A stretch of 14,873 nucleotides of DNA from Candidatus Cloacimonadota bacterium (GCA_028703735.1 JAQVMI010000010.1:1-14873); one strand, 5' to 3'. Shown: positions 7,724-14,802, numbered from the stretch's first letter. Notes: a model not told the origin generated them from the sequence alone. Numbers and translations: made by a program.

Positions 7724-8210
7724 ACATCACCTCCAGATGCTTTTCGAAAGTGCTTACAATTGCCACAGTAGCAGATTCGATATCATCAGATTTTATATCT
7801 ATCCAGTGAATATAGAGGTATTCACCCTTTGCTTCCACTGTCATGGTTCCCGGAGTTAAAGTAATGGAATTTGCAAGCACAATCCTACCCAGCTTGCTGT
7901 GCAATTTGGTGCGTACTTTTACAATGCCGGGGTTAATAGGTAAACTTGGGGATAACACTCTGATGGCAACATCAATTGCGCTTTTAAACAGCTCTCTTAG
8001 AAACACAAAAATAAACTTGATACTGCAAAACAGTGCCTTTGGGTTTAGTTTCACATTCTCCAGAATTGCCAATCTGGAAGAAAATATTAAACTGATCGTT
8101 GCGGACACCAACGAGCCTATAATGAACTCGTTGCGGGTTACCTCGGATAGCACAAGCCACAATCCCGTAAGGATTAGATAGCTAAGAATAAGTGCCTTTA
8201 CTCTGCGCAT
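7716..8210 (-). CDS. mrpE: MrpE/MnhE (MbxA) subunit, first gene of the operon
   Basis: This is a 164-residue MnhE-family protein. Two or three membrane helices lie in the first 75 residues, followed by a cytoplasmic domain with NSITLTPGTMTVEAKGEYLY (about 114-133) and HWID, the family signature. It is the promoter-proximal gene; the next one upstream is divergent and over 600 bases away. ATG at 8210 is preceded by AAGGGGGATAA. Its role is in assembling or forming the distal Mrp part of the membrane arm. Confidence 0.95.
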   Translation of the reverse strand: MRRVKALILSYLILTGLWLVLSEVTRNEFIIGSLVSATISLIFSSRLAILENVKLNPKALFCSIKFIFVFLRELFKSAIDVAIRVLSPSLPINPGIVKVRTKLHSKLGRIVLANSITLTPGTMTVEAKGEYLYIHWIDIKSDDIESATVAIVSTFEKHLEVMYG

Positions 8211-8239
8211 TTATCCCCCTTAGCTTTAATATTAATATT

Positions 8240-8268
8240 AATCTAACTCATCCGTGCCACTAAGGCAA
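8240..8268 (-). promoter_or_regulatory. Candidate sigma70-type promoter of the mrp/mbx operon
   Basis: Read on the minus strand, TTGCCT (8268-8263) and TAGATT (8245-8240) are separated by 17 bases. Each box matches four of six consensus positions. Transcription would begin near 8233 and give a leader of about 23 bases before ATG 8210. A run of ATTAATATTAAT lies just downstream and offers alternative -10 boxes. This is a pattern match only. Confidence 0.35.
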
Positions 8269-8480
8269 ATTAAAAAACCATAAATGCTATAATTTTTTGC
8301 AATGCCAACTATTGATGTATGTGTAATGGTGCTTATTAGGTATTTATAGGTAACGCTTTTACGGGGGATTGTGCTCTGGAGAAAGTCTGGCTCACTTTGT
8401 TAAAGAATTGGTTCCATTCTATCATTGTAGTATGTAAAACCGGCTCTCTTTCATAACGAGTTGGTAGAGATATTTCTACT

Positions 8481-8610
8481 TGTCATTCCTGCGAAGGCAG
8501 GAATCCATTTTTGGGATATTACAGTGATAACATTCTGTTAACCAACATATTACAGCAGTATCACTATGTGGGTGAAAAAAACTGGTTTCCGGATCAAGTC
8601 CGGAATGACA
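8481..8610. repeat. Inverted-repeat interspersed element (TGTCATTCC...GGAATGACA)
   Basis: The ends TGTCATTCC (8481-8489) and GGAATGACA (8602-8610) are perfect inverted repeats. Each arm is itself palindromic: CCTGCGAAGGCAGG on the left and TTCCGGATCAAGTCCGGAA on the right. Beyond these, GGAATCCA-TTTTT on the left matches GGAAACCA-TTTTT on the reverse of the right arm. The arms therefore look like two copies of one unit facing each other around a 70-base centre. Short palindromes of this type recur between genes in many unrelated bacteria. Confidence 0.75.
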
Positions 8611-8648
8611 GAGTTGCTTAGCTGTTATGAAGTGTTTTTCAGACAGTC

Positions 8649-8667
8649 TACAAGTCCGGAATGACAA
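8649..8667. repeat. Extra half copy of the GGAATGACA repeat arm
   Basis: CAAGTCCGGAATGACAAAAG repeats the right arm of the element that ends at 8610, in the same orientation and without its CCGGAT partner. It may be a remnant of a second element or a partial duplication. Confidence 0.6.
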
Positions 8668-8826
8668 AAGTTACCCACTCATCACGAAAGAGAATATCTT
8701 TGCAAATGTGCTCCGCATAGTTAGATTGTTTATTGGATAGCAGAGCCACGCCCAAAGACAATTTCCGAAATGCCCAAAATTTATAACGCTGGCTCAGGTT
8801 AACCAAGCTTGTTAAAAGGTGGAGTA

Positions 8827-10218
8827 ATGTCAGTTTCGTCCATATACAAAGTTCTAAAGCCCTGCCCTATCCCAAGGGAGCAAGTGATTACAAGATCGGT
8901 AATGCTGATCTTGGCAGCCTTTGTATGCTTGAATATTCTTAGCTCTCCCCTATCTGCCTGTGCGATGAGTGCCATGATAACAGTTCAGGGAAAACAGTTT
9001 AACAGCTTTAAACCCCAAGGCACAGCAGCAGAATATAATCTCTACAATGACCCCTGGGATTACTTTGGTTTTGTAATGGCAAATTCCACCCCTTATTCCA
9101 ATTCTGATGGCTATGGTGTAGTAGCCTACAGCGAAGGGAATCCCACCCTCTCCTCCCGAAACATGTGGTATAAAAGGATTAAAACTGCCGAAGATTTTGA
9201 TAGAGTATATTACACCGGAAGATACCTTAGTGCTGGTTCCGAAAATGCTGATTGGGATTTTGACGTTTTGGATAACGCATTATTTTCTGTGATGAACCCC
9301 CACAATCCCTTTACTATAGCCTTGTGCCATGTAAGAAATGCGAGCGGTGTTACTTATGGAAATCACCCCTTCTGGTTCAATTTCCGCAGAAAAACTTATA
9401 CTTTTATGCATAATGGCTATTGCAACTCTGCCAGAGAATTTATGATCCATCGGATTTTGGAAACTGATCCGGATTGGTTCGCAAAATACCCCAGTAATTA
9501 CTTCGAAGATATCGATCCCTTCCAATGGGTGGATACAGAAGTGATGTTTCATTACATTATGAGCTATGTAAAAGCCAGCGAGGGAAACACTCTATACGGA
9601 ATAGCAAATGCTTTACGAGGCTTACGAAGCTTTCTGGAGGATCCCAGAACCGGAGTTTATAATTTTATCATGTCCGATGGAGAACAGCTTTATGCCTTCC
9701 GCAGCACTCCCAATCAGGGAACAAATTCCTACTACAAGCTGTCCTACAAAGTTTTTCCCGACTCATTTTATGCAGTTCGAACCCAAACCCCTTCCTCTGG
9801 TGATACAGAACTGAAACAAGCAGAATTAGTGGTATTCTCTCGCAACCATAAACCACGGCATTATTCAGTGCTAAAAAGCCTGAATGCGAATCCTTTCGAG
9901 CCAGAAAATATTATCACCACAACGCGAAGTATCTTGGAATTCCCTGGGATAAACCTGATGATAACCCCTAATCCCATTTCATCTACAGTTGGACAATTGA
10001 AGGTTTCCCTAAATCTACCGGGAATTACCGGCGCGAGTAAAGGCAAGGTGAAAGTATATAATCTTAAGGGACAGTGCGTATTATCCCGGGATATTACCCA
10101 GCTTGCCGGCACTTATATGCACCAGATTGATCTTTCCGGTTTTCCCATGGGTGTGTATCTATGCAGAGTTAATCTGGCAGGGTTATCCACAGTTTCCCGC
10201 TTCACAGTGGTGAAATAA
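8827..10218 (+). CDS. Secreted class II glutamine amidotransferase-like Ntn hydrolase with C-terminal sorting domain
   Basis: The ATG at 8827 follows AAAGGTGGAG and gives 463 residues; a TTG at 8809 would add six. Residue numbers here count from that TTG. A basic N-terminus and hydrophobic stretch (about 29-50) end in SPLSA, then C51-A-M-S. Cleavage before C51 would expose the N-terminal nucleophile required of class II GATases. Family motifs follow in order: HVRNAS (174-179), GNHPF (184-188), HNG (201-203), VDTE (241-244) and SDG (289-291), closest in style to YafJ/GlxB-type proteins. Residues about 383-469 form a separate beta domain with TPNPISS, VKVYNLKGQ, DLSGFPMGVYLCRV and FTVVK, as in T9SS type A sorting or FlgD-Ig domains. 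I infer an exported amide-hydrolysing or amidotransferase enzyme; its substrate cannot be told. LSAC also fits a lipobox, so a lipoprotein is the alternative. A choloylglycine-hydrolase-like relative is a less likely reading. Confidence 0.85.
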   Translation: MSVSSIYKVLKPCPIPREQVITRSVMLILAAFVCLNILSSPLSACAMSAMITVQGKQFNSFKPQGTAAEYNLYNDPWDYFGFVMANSTPYSNSDGYGVVAYSEGNPTLSSRNMWYKRIKTAEDFDRVYYTGRYLSAGSENADWDFDVLDNALFSVMNPHNPFTIALCHVRNASGVTYGNHPFWFNFRRKTYTFMHNGYCNSAREFMIHRILETDPDWFAKYPSNYFEDIDPFQWVDTEVMFHYIMSYVKASEGNTLYGIANALRGLRSFLEDPRTGVYNFIMSDGEQLYAFRSTPNQGTNSYYKLSYKVFPDSFYAVRTQTPSSGDTELKQAELVVFSRNHKPRHYSVLKSLNANPFEPENIITTTRSILEFPGINLMITPNPISSTVGQLKVSLNLPGITGASKGKVKVYNLKGQCVLSRDITQLAGTYMHQIDLSGFPMGVYLCRVNLAGLSTVSRFTVVK

Positions 10219-10412
10219 GGGTCTTACAACACACCCAGGCACACCAGCACACCATCACTCCAGAACCCCCGCACCCCCAAACACCCTTGTATTTATACAT
10301 CCTTACACTCAAAACACCCTTGCATTTATACAAGGATAGCCCAAAAATAACCTTGACATTTATCAGCCTCCGCTATTAAGTGGTTTTATGATAGAAGGAT
10401 GGAGAAACTGCA
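10219..10412. other. Intergenic region with three 33-base-spaced direct repeats
   Basis: The first part (about 10225-10286) is rich in C and A and almost free of T on the plus strand, with many CACACC and CCCCC runs. Then the sequence AAACACCCTTGTATTTATACA (split as ACACCCTTG + TATTTATACA) recurs three times with falling fidelity up to the ATPase gene. No clear terminator hairpin follows the amidotransferase stop. Confidence 0.6.
10279..10364 (+). repeat. Three direct repeats, period 33 bases
   Basis: Copies begin at 10279, 10312 and 10345. The first two differ at one of 21 positions; the third is more diverged but keeps AACCTTG and ATTTAT. Equivalent G bases fall at 10289, 10322 and 10355, so the spacing is exactly 33. 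The second copy includes the inverted pair CCTTG...CAAGG, and the third contains TTGACA (10353-10358), a possible -35 box. The layout suggests repeated protein-binding sites ahead of the ATPase gene. Confidence 0.6.
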
Positions 10413-11759
10413 ATGTTTTATCGTAACATAGTCTCAGATTTAGAATCCTGGTCAAAATCTGCCTATCGCAAATCACTGATCTTGCGAGGTGCCAGACAGG
10501 TTGGAAAAACCACCGCTGTGCGTATGTTTGCTGCGCAGTTTGATACTTATATAGAACTGAACCTGGAAGAAGAGGCAGATAGGGCACTTTTTATAAGCGG
10601 AACGGATGTGCAGAAGCTTTATAATCTGATTAAACTTGCCAAAAATGTGGTGAATACGGGTAAAAGAACTCTGCTTTTTATTGATGAGATTCAGTATTCC
10701 GCAAATGCCATGCTAAGTTTACGGTATTTTTACGAAAAAATGCCAGAGCTTTATGTTGTAGCTGCGGGATCATTGTTGGAAGCATATCTGGCACGGAAAG
10801 GCATGGAGGTTTCGGTAGGCAGGATCGAATATCTGTGGGTTTATCCGCTTGATTTTGAAGAATTTCTGACAGCGCAAAAGCAGCAGGCACTACTACTTCA
10901 GTTGGCTGTATTCCCTTATCCTGATTATGCCTATTTACCTCTTAAAGAGCAATTTACGCAGTTTTGTCTGGTGGGAGGAATGCCGGAAGCTGTGAAAGCA
11001 TGGATCGAAACCAATGATATAATGCAGGTTAGGCATATTCAATCCAGCATCATCAATACCTATGCGGATGACATTGGTAAATATTCCAATTCGCCTGAAC
11101 AGAAAGAAGTTATCCTGCATGTAATGAATTCGGCGTATTTCAATATCTGCAAACGGATAGATTTTGCTGGCTTTGGCGATACAGGATATCGTAGCTTAGC
11201 AGTTAAACAAGCTTTCATGCTGCTCTGCCAAGTGTCCCTTTTCACATTGTTTTATCCAACTGGGGCATATAACTTGCCTGCTTTGCCAAATTTTAGAAAG
11301 AAACCGAAGCTATTGGCTTTCGACCTTGGAATTGTGAACTATGTGGCGGGAATTCAGGACAAATATTACAGTGAAGATAAGCTGCATTCCATCTTTAAAG
11401 GGGCTGCCATGGAACAGATTGTGGGACAGCAACTACTTGGCATGCAGCATAGACATTCCTTCCAACTGAAGTATTGGGTACGCGAAAACAGAAGCTCCAG
11501 CGCAGAATTGGACTATTTGATAGAGTGGCACAATCTGTTAATTCCCATCGAAGTGAAATCCGGGAAAACCGGGACTATGAAGTCACTTTTCCTGTTTATG
11601 GAAGAATCCGATTCCAAAGTGGCAGTGAGGGTTTATGATGGAACTAACAAATGGGAGACTGCCAAAACTGCTAAAGCAAAGGAATTTATCCTGCTGCACA
11701 TAAATCTGGGATTGGTAACCCGGTTGTTTTACTATTTGAGTGAAGGCGGATTTGGTTAA
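10413..11759 (+). CDS. AAA_14 / DUF4143 family ATPase
   Basis: This 448-residue protein belongs to the archaeal/bacterial P-loop ATPase family with a C-terminal DUF4143 domain. Walker A is GARQVGKT (26-33) and Walker B is LLFIDE (87-92); GSLLEAYLA (119-127) is the conserved sensor-region sequence. The C-terminal domain has AELDYLIE (364-371) and IPIEVKSGK (377-385), an ExD...ExK arrangement like a PD-(D/E)XK nuclease fold. No cellular role is established for the family, which often occurs in many copies per genome and beside mobile or toxin-antitoxin genes. ATG at 10413 has GGAG about nine bases upstream. Length is usual for the family and the gene looks intact. Confidence 0.93.
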   Translation: MFYRNIVSDLESWSKSAYRKSLILRGARQVGKTTAVRMFAAQFDTYIELNLEEEADRALFISGTDVQKLYNLIKLAKNVVNTGKRTLLFIDEIQYSANAMLSLRYFYEKMPELYVVAAGSLLEAYLARKGMEVSVGRIEYLWVYPLDFEEFLTAQKQQALLLQLAVFPYPDYAYLPLKEQFTQFCLVGGMPEAVKAWIETNDIMQVRHIQSSIINTYADDIGKYSNSPEQKEVILHVMNSAYFNICKRIDFAGFGDTGYRSLAVKQAFMLLCQVSLFTLFYPTGAYNLPALPNFRKKPKLLAFDLGIVNYVAGIQDKYYSEDKLHSIFKGAAMEQIVGQQLLGMQHRHSFQLKYWVRENRSSSAELDYLIEWHNLLIPIEVKSGKTGTMKSLFLFMEESDSKVAVRVYDGTNKWETAKTAKAKEFILLHINLGLVTRLFYYLSEGGFG

Positions 11760-11830
11760 TACTCTCTGTAGGCAGGCTCTATATCAATGCGTGGACTGCC
11801 AATACCTACCGTGGCGTCCCAAAGAAGTAG

Positions 11831-12090
11831 TGATAAACCTTAAAGCAGGAGTCATTCAGTCCCACCACGTATTTCATACTTTCCCATTAAGCAGGAGTCA
11901 TTCAGCCCCACCACGCATTTCGGGATTTTCCATATTTTCGGGGGCTGAAGGACTCATTGCGTACGGATGTAGCTATGAAGGATTCCGCATGCGTACGGTG
12001 GTGCTCTATTGGTTCCCGCATCAGTCCTTGCCACCAAAAAAAACAGAGACATTTTCAAGGCTATCAACGGTGGCAATGACTCCTGCTAAA
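11831..12090 (-). repeat. MITE-like interspersed repeat, left copy
   Basis: Read on the minus strand, the order is: AATGACTCCTGCT end box (12087-12075 on the complement), box A with GGTGGCAAGGACTGATGCGG (12035-12016), box B GAGTCCTTCAGCCCC, then two copies of box C ending in GACTCCTGCTT (11921-11889 and 11875-11843). The same boxes occur in the same order on the plus strand at 14493-14675. The two box C copies are direct repeats with period 46. AAGCAGGAGTCATT at one end and AATGACTCCTGCT at the other form terminal inverted repeats. Confidence 0.75.
11843..11921 (+). repeat. Tandem duplicated box of the MITE-like element
   Basis: AAGCAGGAGTCATTCAG(T/C)CC followed by CACCACG(T/C)ATTTC occurs at 11843-11875 and again at 11889-11921. 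Only two of 33 positions differ. The right-hand element carries one such box, so this is a local duplication. Confidence 0.8.
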
Positions 12091-12349
12091 ACAGCCTTCG
12101 TTTAACTCTCAACTAAAGCCGTTATTAATACAGGTAAGTGCAAAATCCCCAAAGGCTTCAGTTGAAAGTCAAACGGTCACCCTGCTAAGAAAGTTCTGCT
12201 TGACGAAATTATTGGGTTATTATTTTATCGGTTCACTCGCAAAAACAGTAGGTTCAGGTTAGCTAAAGATACACCAGAATTGCGTTTATTTATACAAGTG
12301 CCAAGGCAGACTAAGGATACCAGAATATCTACGGAAATAATGCACTAAG

Positions 12350-12365
12350 TGGCACTGGGATAGCA
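12350..12365 (+). promoter_or_regulatory. Sigma54-like -24/-12 motif (doubtful)
   Basis: TGGCACTGGGATAGCA has GG and GC at the correct spacing for a sigma54 promoter, and matches all but two of the fixed consensus positions. However, transcription would start near 12376, inside the AAGGAG ribosome binding site (12374-12379), leaving almost no leader. It is therefore a weak candidate. Confidence 0.2.
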
Positions 12366-12384
12366 CTATAAACAAGGAGACCGC

Positions 12385-14451
12385 ATGAACAAGGTTTTTA
12401 TTTTTATCGCCCTGATTATCTTTTGCAGCATTATTTACGCTCAAACAGAGGACTGGGTGTGGGCAAAGCAAACCGGGGGTACAGGCAGTGACCTTGGCTC
12501 TGGAATCGCTACCGACAGCAGCGGAAACAGCTATGTTACCGGGTGGTTTAATAGCACAGTAACTTTAGGCAACACAACGTATACCAGTAACGGAGGAGAA
12601 GACATCTTTATAGCTAAGTTAGATGCCAGCGGGAGTTACTTATGGGCAAAAACTACTGGTGGATATAGTACTGATTATGGCATGTGCATCGCTAATGATA
12701 GTTTCGGAAATAGCTATGTAACTGGGTCTTTTGAAGGCACAGCTACTTTTGGGACTATCACGTTAACAAGTATTGGATATAGAGATATCTTTATCGCCAA
12801 GATAGATACTCATGGTAACTGGCTGTGGGTACAACAAGCTGGTGGGATAAGCAATAGCTACAGTGGAGGAGAAGGAATCGACCTTGATAGCAGTGGCAAT
12901 TGCTATGTGACTGGGTATTTTGAGAATACTGCTACTTTTGGTTCCACAGTCCTAACAAGCAGCGGATATGGTGATGTCTTTATCACCAAGCTGGATACTA
13001 ATGGAAACTACTTATGGGCTAAGAAAGCTGGAGGAATTAACGATGAAATATGTTACTGTATTGCAGTTGACAGCAGCGGAAACAGCTATGTGATGGGTGA
13101 TTTTGGAGATTCAGCTACATTTGGTACAACTTTGCTAACAACTGGTGATTACACCAATACATTTATCGCTAAATTAGATACAAATGGAACATGGCTTTGG
13201 GTAAGACAAATTATTGGAACACAAATTATTGAGCAATTTGGTTCAGTAGCAACCGCAGGAAGAGGTATAGCCACTGACGATATTGGTAATTGTTATGTGA
13301 CAGGATGCTTTGCAGGCAATGGAATTTTTGACTCTACCACCCTAACCAGCAGTGGCCATACCGATATCTTTATTGCAAAGTTGGATACCAACGGTAATTT
13401 CCTTTGGGCAAAGCAATCCGGAGGAACTTTATTTGACGATGGTTTTGGCTTAGGTATTGCCACCGACAACAGCGGAAATAGCTATGTTACGGGGCGTTTC
13501 AGTGGCAATGCAATTTTTGGTAACTATACACTAATCAGTAACGGAGGTTATGACATCTTCATTTCTAAGTTGGATACAAATGGAAATATTCTTTGGGCAA
13601 AGAAAGCCGGTGGTATTATTGATGAAGATATTCCCATTTCCACCGACGCAGGGAGAAGCATTGCTATCGACACTATGGGTAATTGCTATATAACGGGTTG
13701 GTTTTCTGGCACAGCCACTTTTGGGAATAATCTACTCACCAGCAGTGGAGCTCAAGACATTTTTATCGCCAAGTTAGCTCCTGATGGAGTTATCGTACTC
13801 CTTAACGACAGCTCCCTTGACTTTGGAACAACTTACTTTGATCACTATTCGACATGCGATTTATGGCTTAGGAACATAGGAACAGCTACCTTAACAGTCG
13901 ATTCACTTGCCTTCATGCTTACTGACACACCCTTTGAAGTAATGGGGCTTACCTTGCCATTAAGTATTGCAGTTGGCGATAGTGTTGGTCTCCATATCCG
14001 CTTTACTCCTTCGGTATCTGGCTCAGTGTTAGATAGCCTTATCATATACAATAACTCCATTAATCTACCCCGTGCGGCTATCCGTTTGAATGGAACAGGA
14101 GTGTATATGCCACCTTTGCCACCGGAGGATGTGACTTTGGTGATGGATGGCAACAATGCCATTATCAGTTGGGATGCGGTAACCGAAACCGAATTACACA
14201 CTCCTATTGTGCCGGATTATTACCTGGTATTCTACAACGGCTCTTCTGACTCTGAAAACGGTATATACTACTATTTATGGGATACTCCCGGTTTACAATT
14301 CACTCACCATTTGGTAGGGCTCCATGCCCAACACATGTTCTACCGTGTGGTCGCTTATAAATACTACGGACGGGGTGTATTTGACCTTACTTCATTAGGG
14401 TTACAGCCTGGCATGCCGGAAGAAGAGGTGTATAAAATTTTAGGTTATTGA
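12385..14451 (+). CDS. Exported SBBP-repeat beta-propeller protein with HYDIN/ASPM-like and Fn3-like domains
   Basis: This 688-residue protein begins with a signal peptide (1-19, cleavage after IIYA). Seven SBBP repeats cover about 20-468; each has an SGNxYVTG-type strand (cores near 47, 108, 171, 232, 301, 364 and 432), then a TATFG strand, a D-IFIAKLD strand and LWAKxxGG. Seven units suit a closed seven-bladed propeller. Residues about 475-572 resemble an ASPM/SPD-2/Hydin-type 'choice-of-anchor' Ig domain (SLDFGTTY, LRNIGTATLTV, IRFTPSVSG, LNGTG). Residues about 575-665 look like a fibronectin type III fold. The short tail is not a recognisable T9SS sorting domain. AAGGAG lies five bases before the ATG. 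No catalytic residues are visible; a surface or secreted binding role is inferred. It is a single-gene unit bracketed by inverted repeat elements. Confidence 0.92.
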   Translation: MNKVFIFIALIIFCSIIYAQTEDWVWAKQTGGTGSDLGSGIATDSSGNSYVTGWFNSTVTLGNTTYTSNGGEDIFIAKLDASGSYLWAKTTGGYSTDYGMCIANDSFGNSYVTGSFEGTATFGTITLTSIGYRDIFIAKIDTHGNWLWVQQAGGISNSYSGGEGIDLDSSGNCYVTGYFENTATFGSTVLTSSGYGDVFITKLDTNGNYLWAKKAGGINDEICYCIAVDSSGNSYVMGDFGDSATFGTTLLTTGDYTNTFIAKLDTNGTWLWVRQIIGTQIIEQFGSVATAGRGIATDDIGNCYVTGCFAGNGIFDSTTLTSSGHTDIFIAKLDTNGNFLWAKQSGGTLFDDGFGLGIATDNSGNSYVTGRFSGNAIFGNYTLISNGGYDIFISKLDTNGNILWAKKAGGIIDEDIPISTDAGRSIAIDTMGNCYITGWFSGTATFGNNLLTSSGAQDIFIAKLAPDGVIVLLNDSSLDFGTTYFDHYSTCDLWLRNIGTATLTVDSLAFMLTDTPFEVMGLTLPLSIAVGDSVGLHIRFTPSVSGSVLDSLIIYNNSINLPRAAIRLNGTGVYMPPLPPEDVTLVMDGNNAIISWDAVTETELHTPIVPDYYLVFYNGSSDSENGIYYYLWDTPGLQFTHHLVGLHAQHMFYRVVAYKYYGRGVFDLTSLGLQPGMPEEEVYKILGY

Positions 14452-14492
14452 GATAATGACTGCACTTATTTGTAACTAACTAACGATAAGCA

Positions 14493-14675
14493 TGATAAAC
14501 CTTTAAGCAGGAGTCATTGCCGCCGTTAGTAGCTTAAAAAATTGTCTCTATTTTGTTGGGTGGCAAGGACTGATGCGGAACCCAACTTAGCAAACCGTAA
14601 CACATGCATAAGTCCTTCAGTCCGTTTTGGATGGAGGTAATTTGACATGCTATTGGGACTGATCGACTCCTGCTT
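14493..14675 (+). repeat. MITE-like interspersed repeat, right copy
   Basis: From left to right: TGATAAACCTT and AAGCAGGAGTCATT (14493-14518), GCCGCCGTTAGTAGC, box A with TTGTCTCT and GGTGGCAAGGACTGATGCGG (14541-14578), box B AAGTCCTTCAGTCC, and box C GGGACTGATCGACTCCTGCTT given as GGGACTGATC + GACTCCTGCTT (14655-14675). The ends are inverted repeats (AAGCAGGAGTC / GACTCCTGCTT, with AACC/GGTT outside). It is the reverse complement, box for box, of the element left of the SBBP gene. No coding capacity for a transposase is present, so it would be non-autonomous. Confidence 0.75.
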
Positions 14676-14802
14676 GGTTGATCCTTGCTCACTCTGTTCA
14701 TTATGGCTAAACATCCTGCTGAAGGCTTCGCAAAATACATTTGGGAGGGTATTGGGTGATTGTAAAGCTGATTTTGAACTTCAAGCAAGGAAGAAGGTGT
14801 AG

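Larger units (their letters stand above)
8211..8826. other. Divergent intergenic region
   Basis: This stretch of 616 bases separates the minus-strand operon from the plus-strand amidotransferase gene. It holds the candidate operon promoter at its left end and a GTCATTCC-type inverted-repeat element with an extra half copy in the middle. A minus-strand reading frame over 8476-8667 is created by the repeat (it spells the common artefact peptides CHSGLDPE and CLRRNDK) and is not a gene. I see no RNA gene here. Confidence 0.7.
11760..12384. other. Intergenic region with MITE-like repeat element
   Basis: No convincing gene is present. A plus-strand frame reaching 12105 starts inside the ATPase gene and reads through repeat DNA, so it is rejected. 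The region holds the left copy of the repeat element (about 11831-12090), then a possible stem (TCAACTAAAGCC at 12109-12120 with GGCTTCAGTTGA at 12154-12165, one mismatch, 33-base loop). A promoter-like motif follows before the SBBP gene. Confidence 0.6.

Noticed and set aside
8243..8259. TGGCACG on the minus strand before the mrp operon as a sigma54 -24 box
   Set aside because: The expected -12 GC at the right spacing is absent (it reads TT), so a sigma54 promoter is not supported.
8476..8667. Minus-strand reading frame of 63 residues
   Set aside because: Its peptide (CHSGLDPE..., CLRRNDK) is the familiar artefact of translating GTCATTCC-type repeats; there is no ribosome binding site and no family similarity.
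11740..12105. Plus-strand frame of 121 residues overlapping the ATPase gene end
   Set aside because: It runs through the repeat element. The peptide PHQSLPPKKTE resembles one translated from the right copy on the other strand, but this follows from DNA repeat similarity and the rest of the peptides does not align.
12109..12165. Stem TCAACTAAAGCC / GGCTTCAGTTGA as a terminator or riboswitch
   Set aside because: The loop is 33 bases, one mismatch interrupts the stem, no T-run follows, and no known riboswitch core can be recognised.
14526..14788. Two overlapping minus-strand frames of 62 and 84 residues
   Set aside because: They lie within the right repeat copy and its flank, overlap each other in different frames, and have no recognisable motifs or ribosome binding sites.
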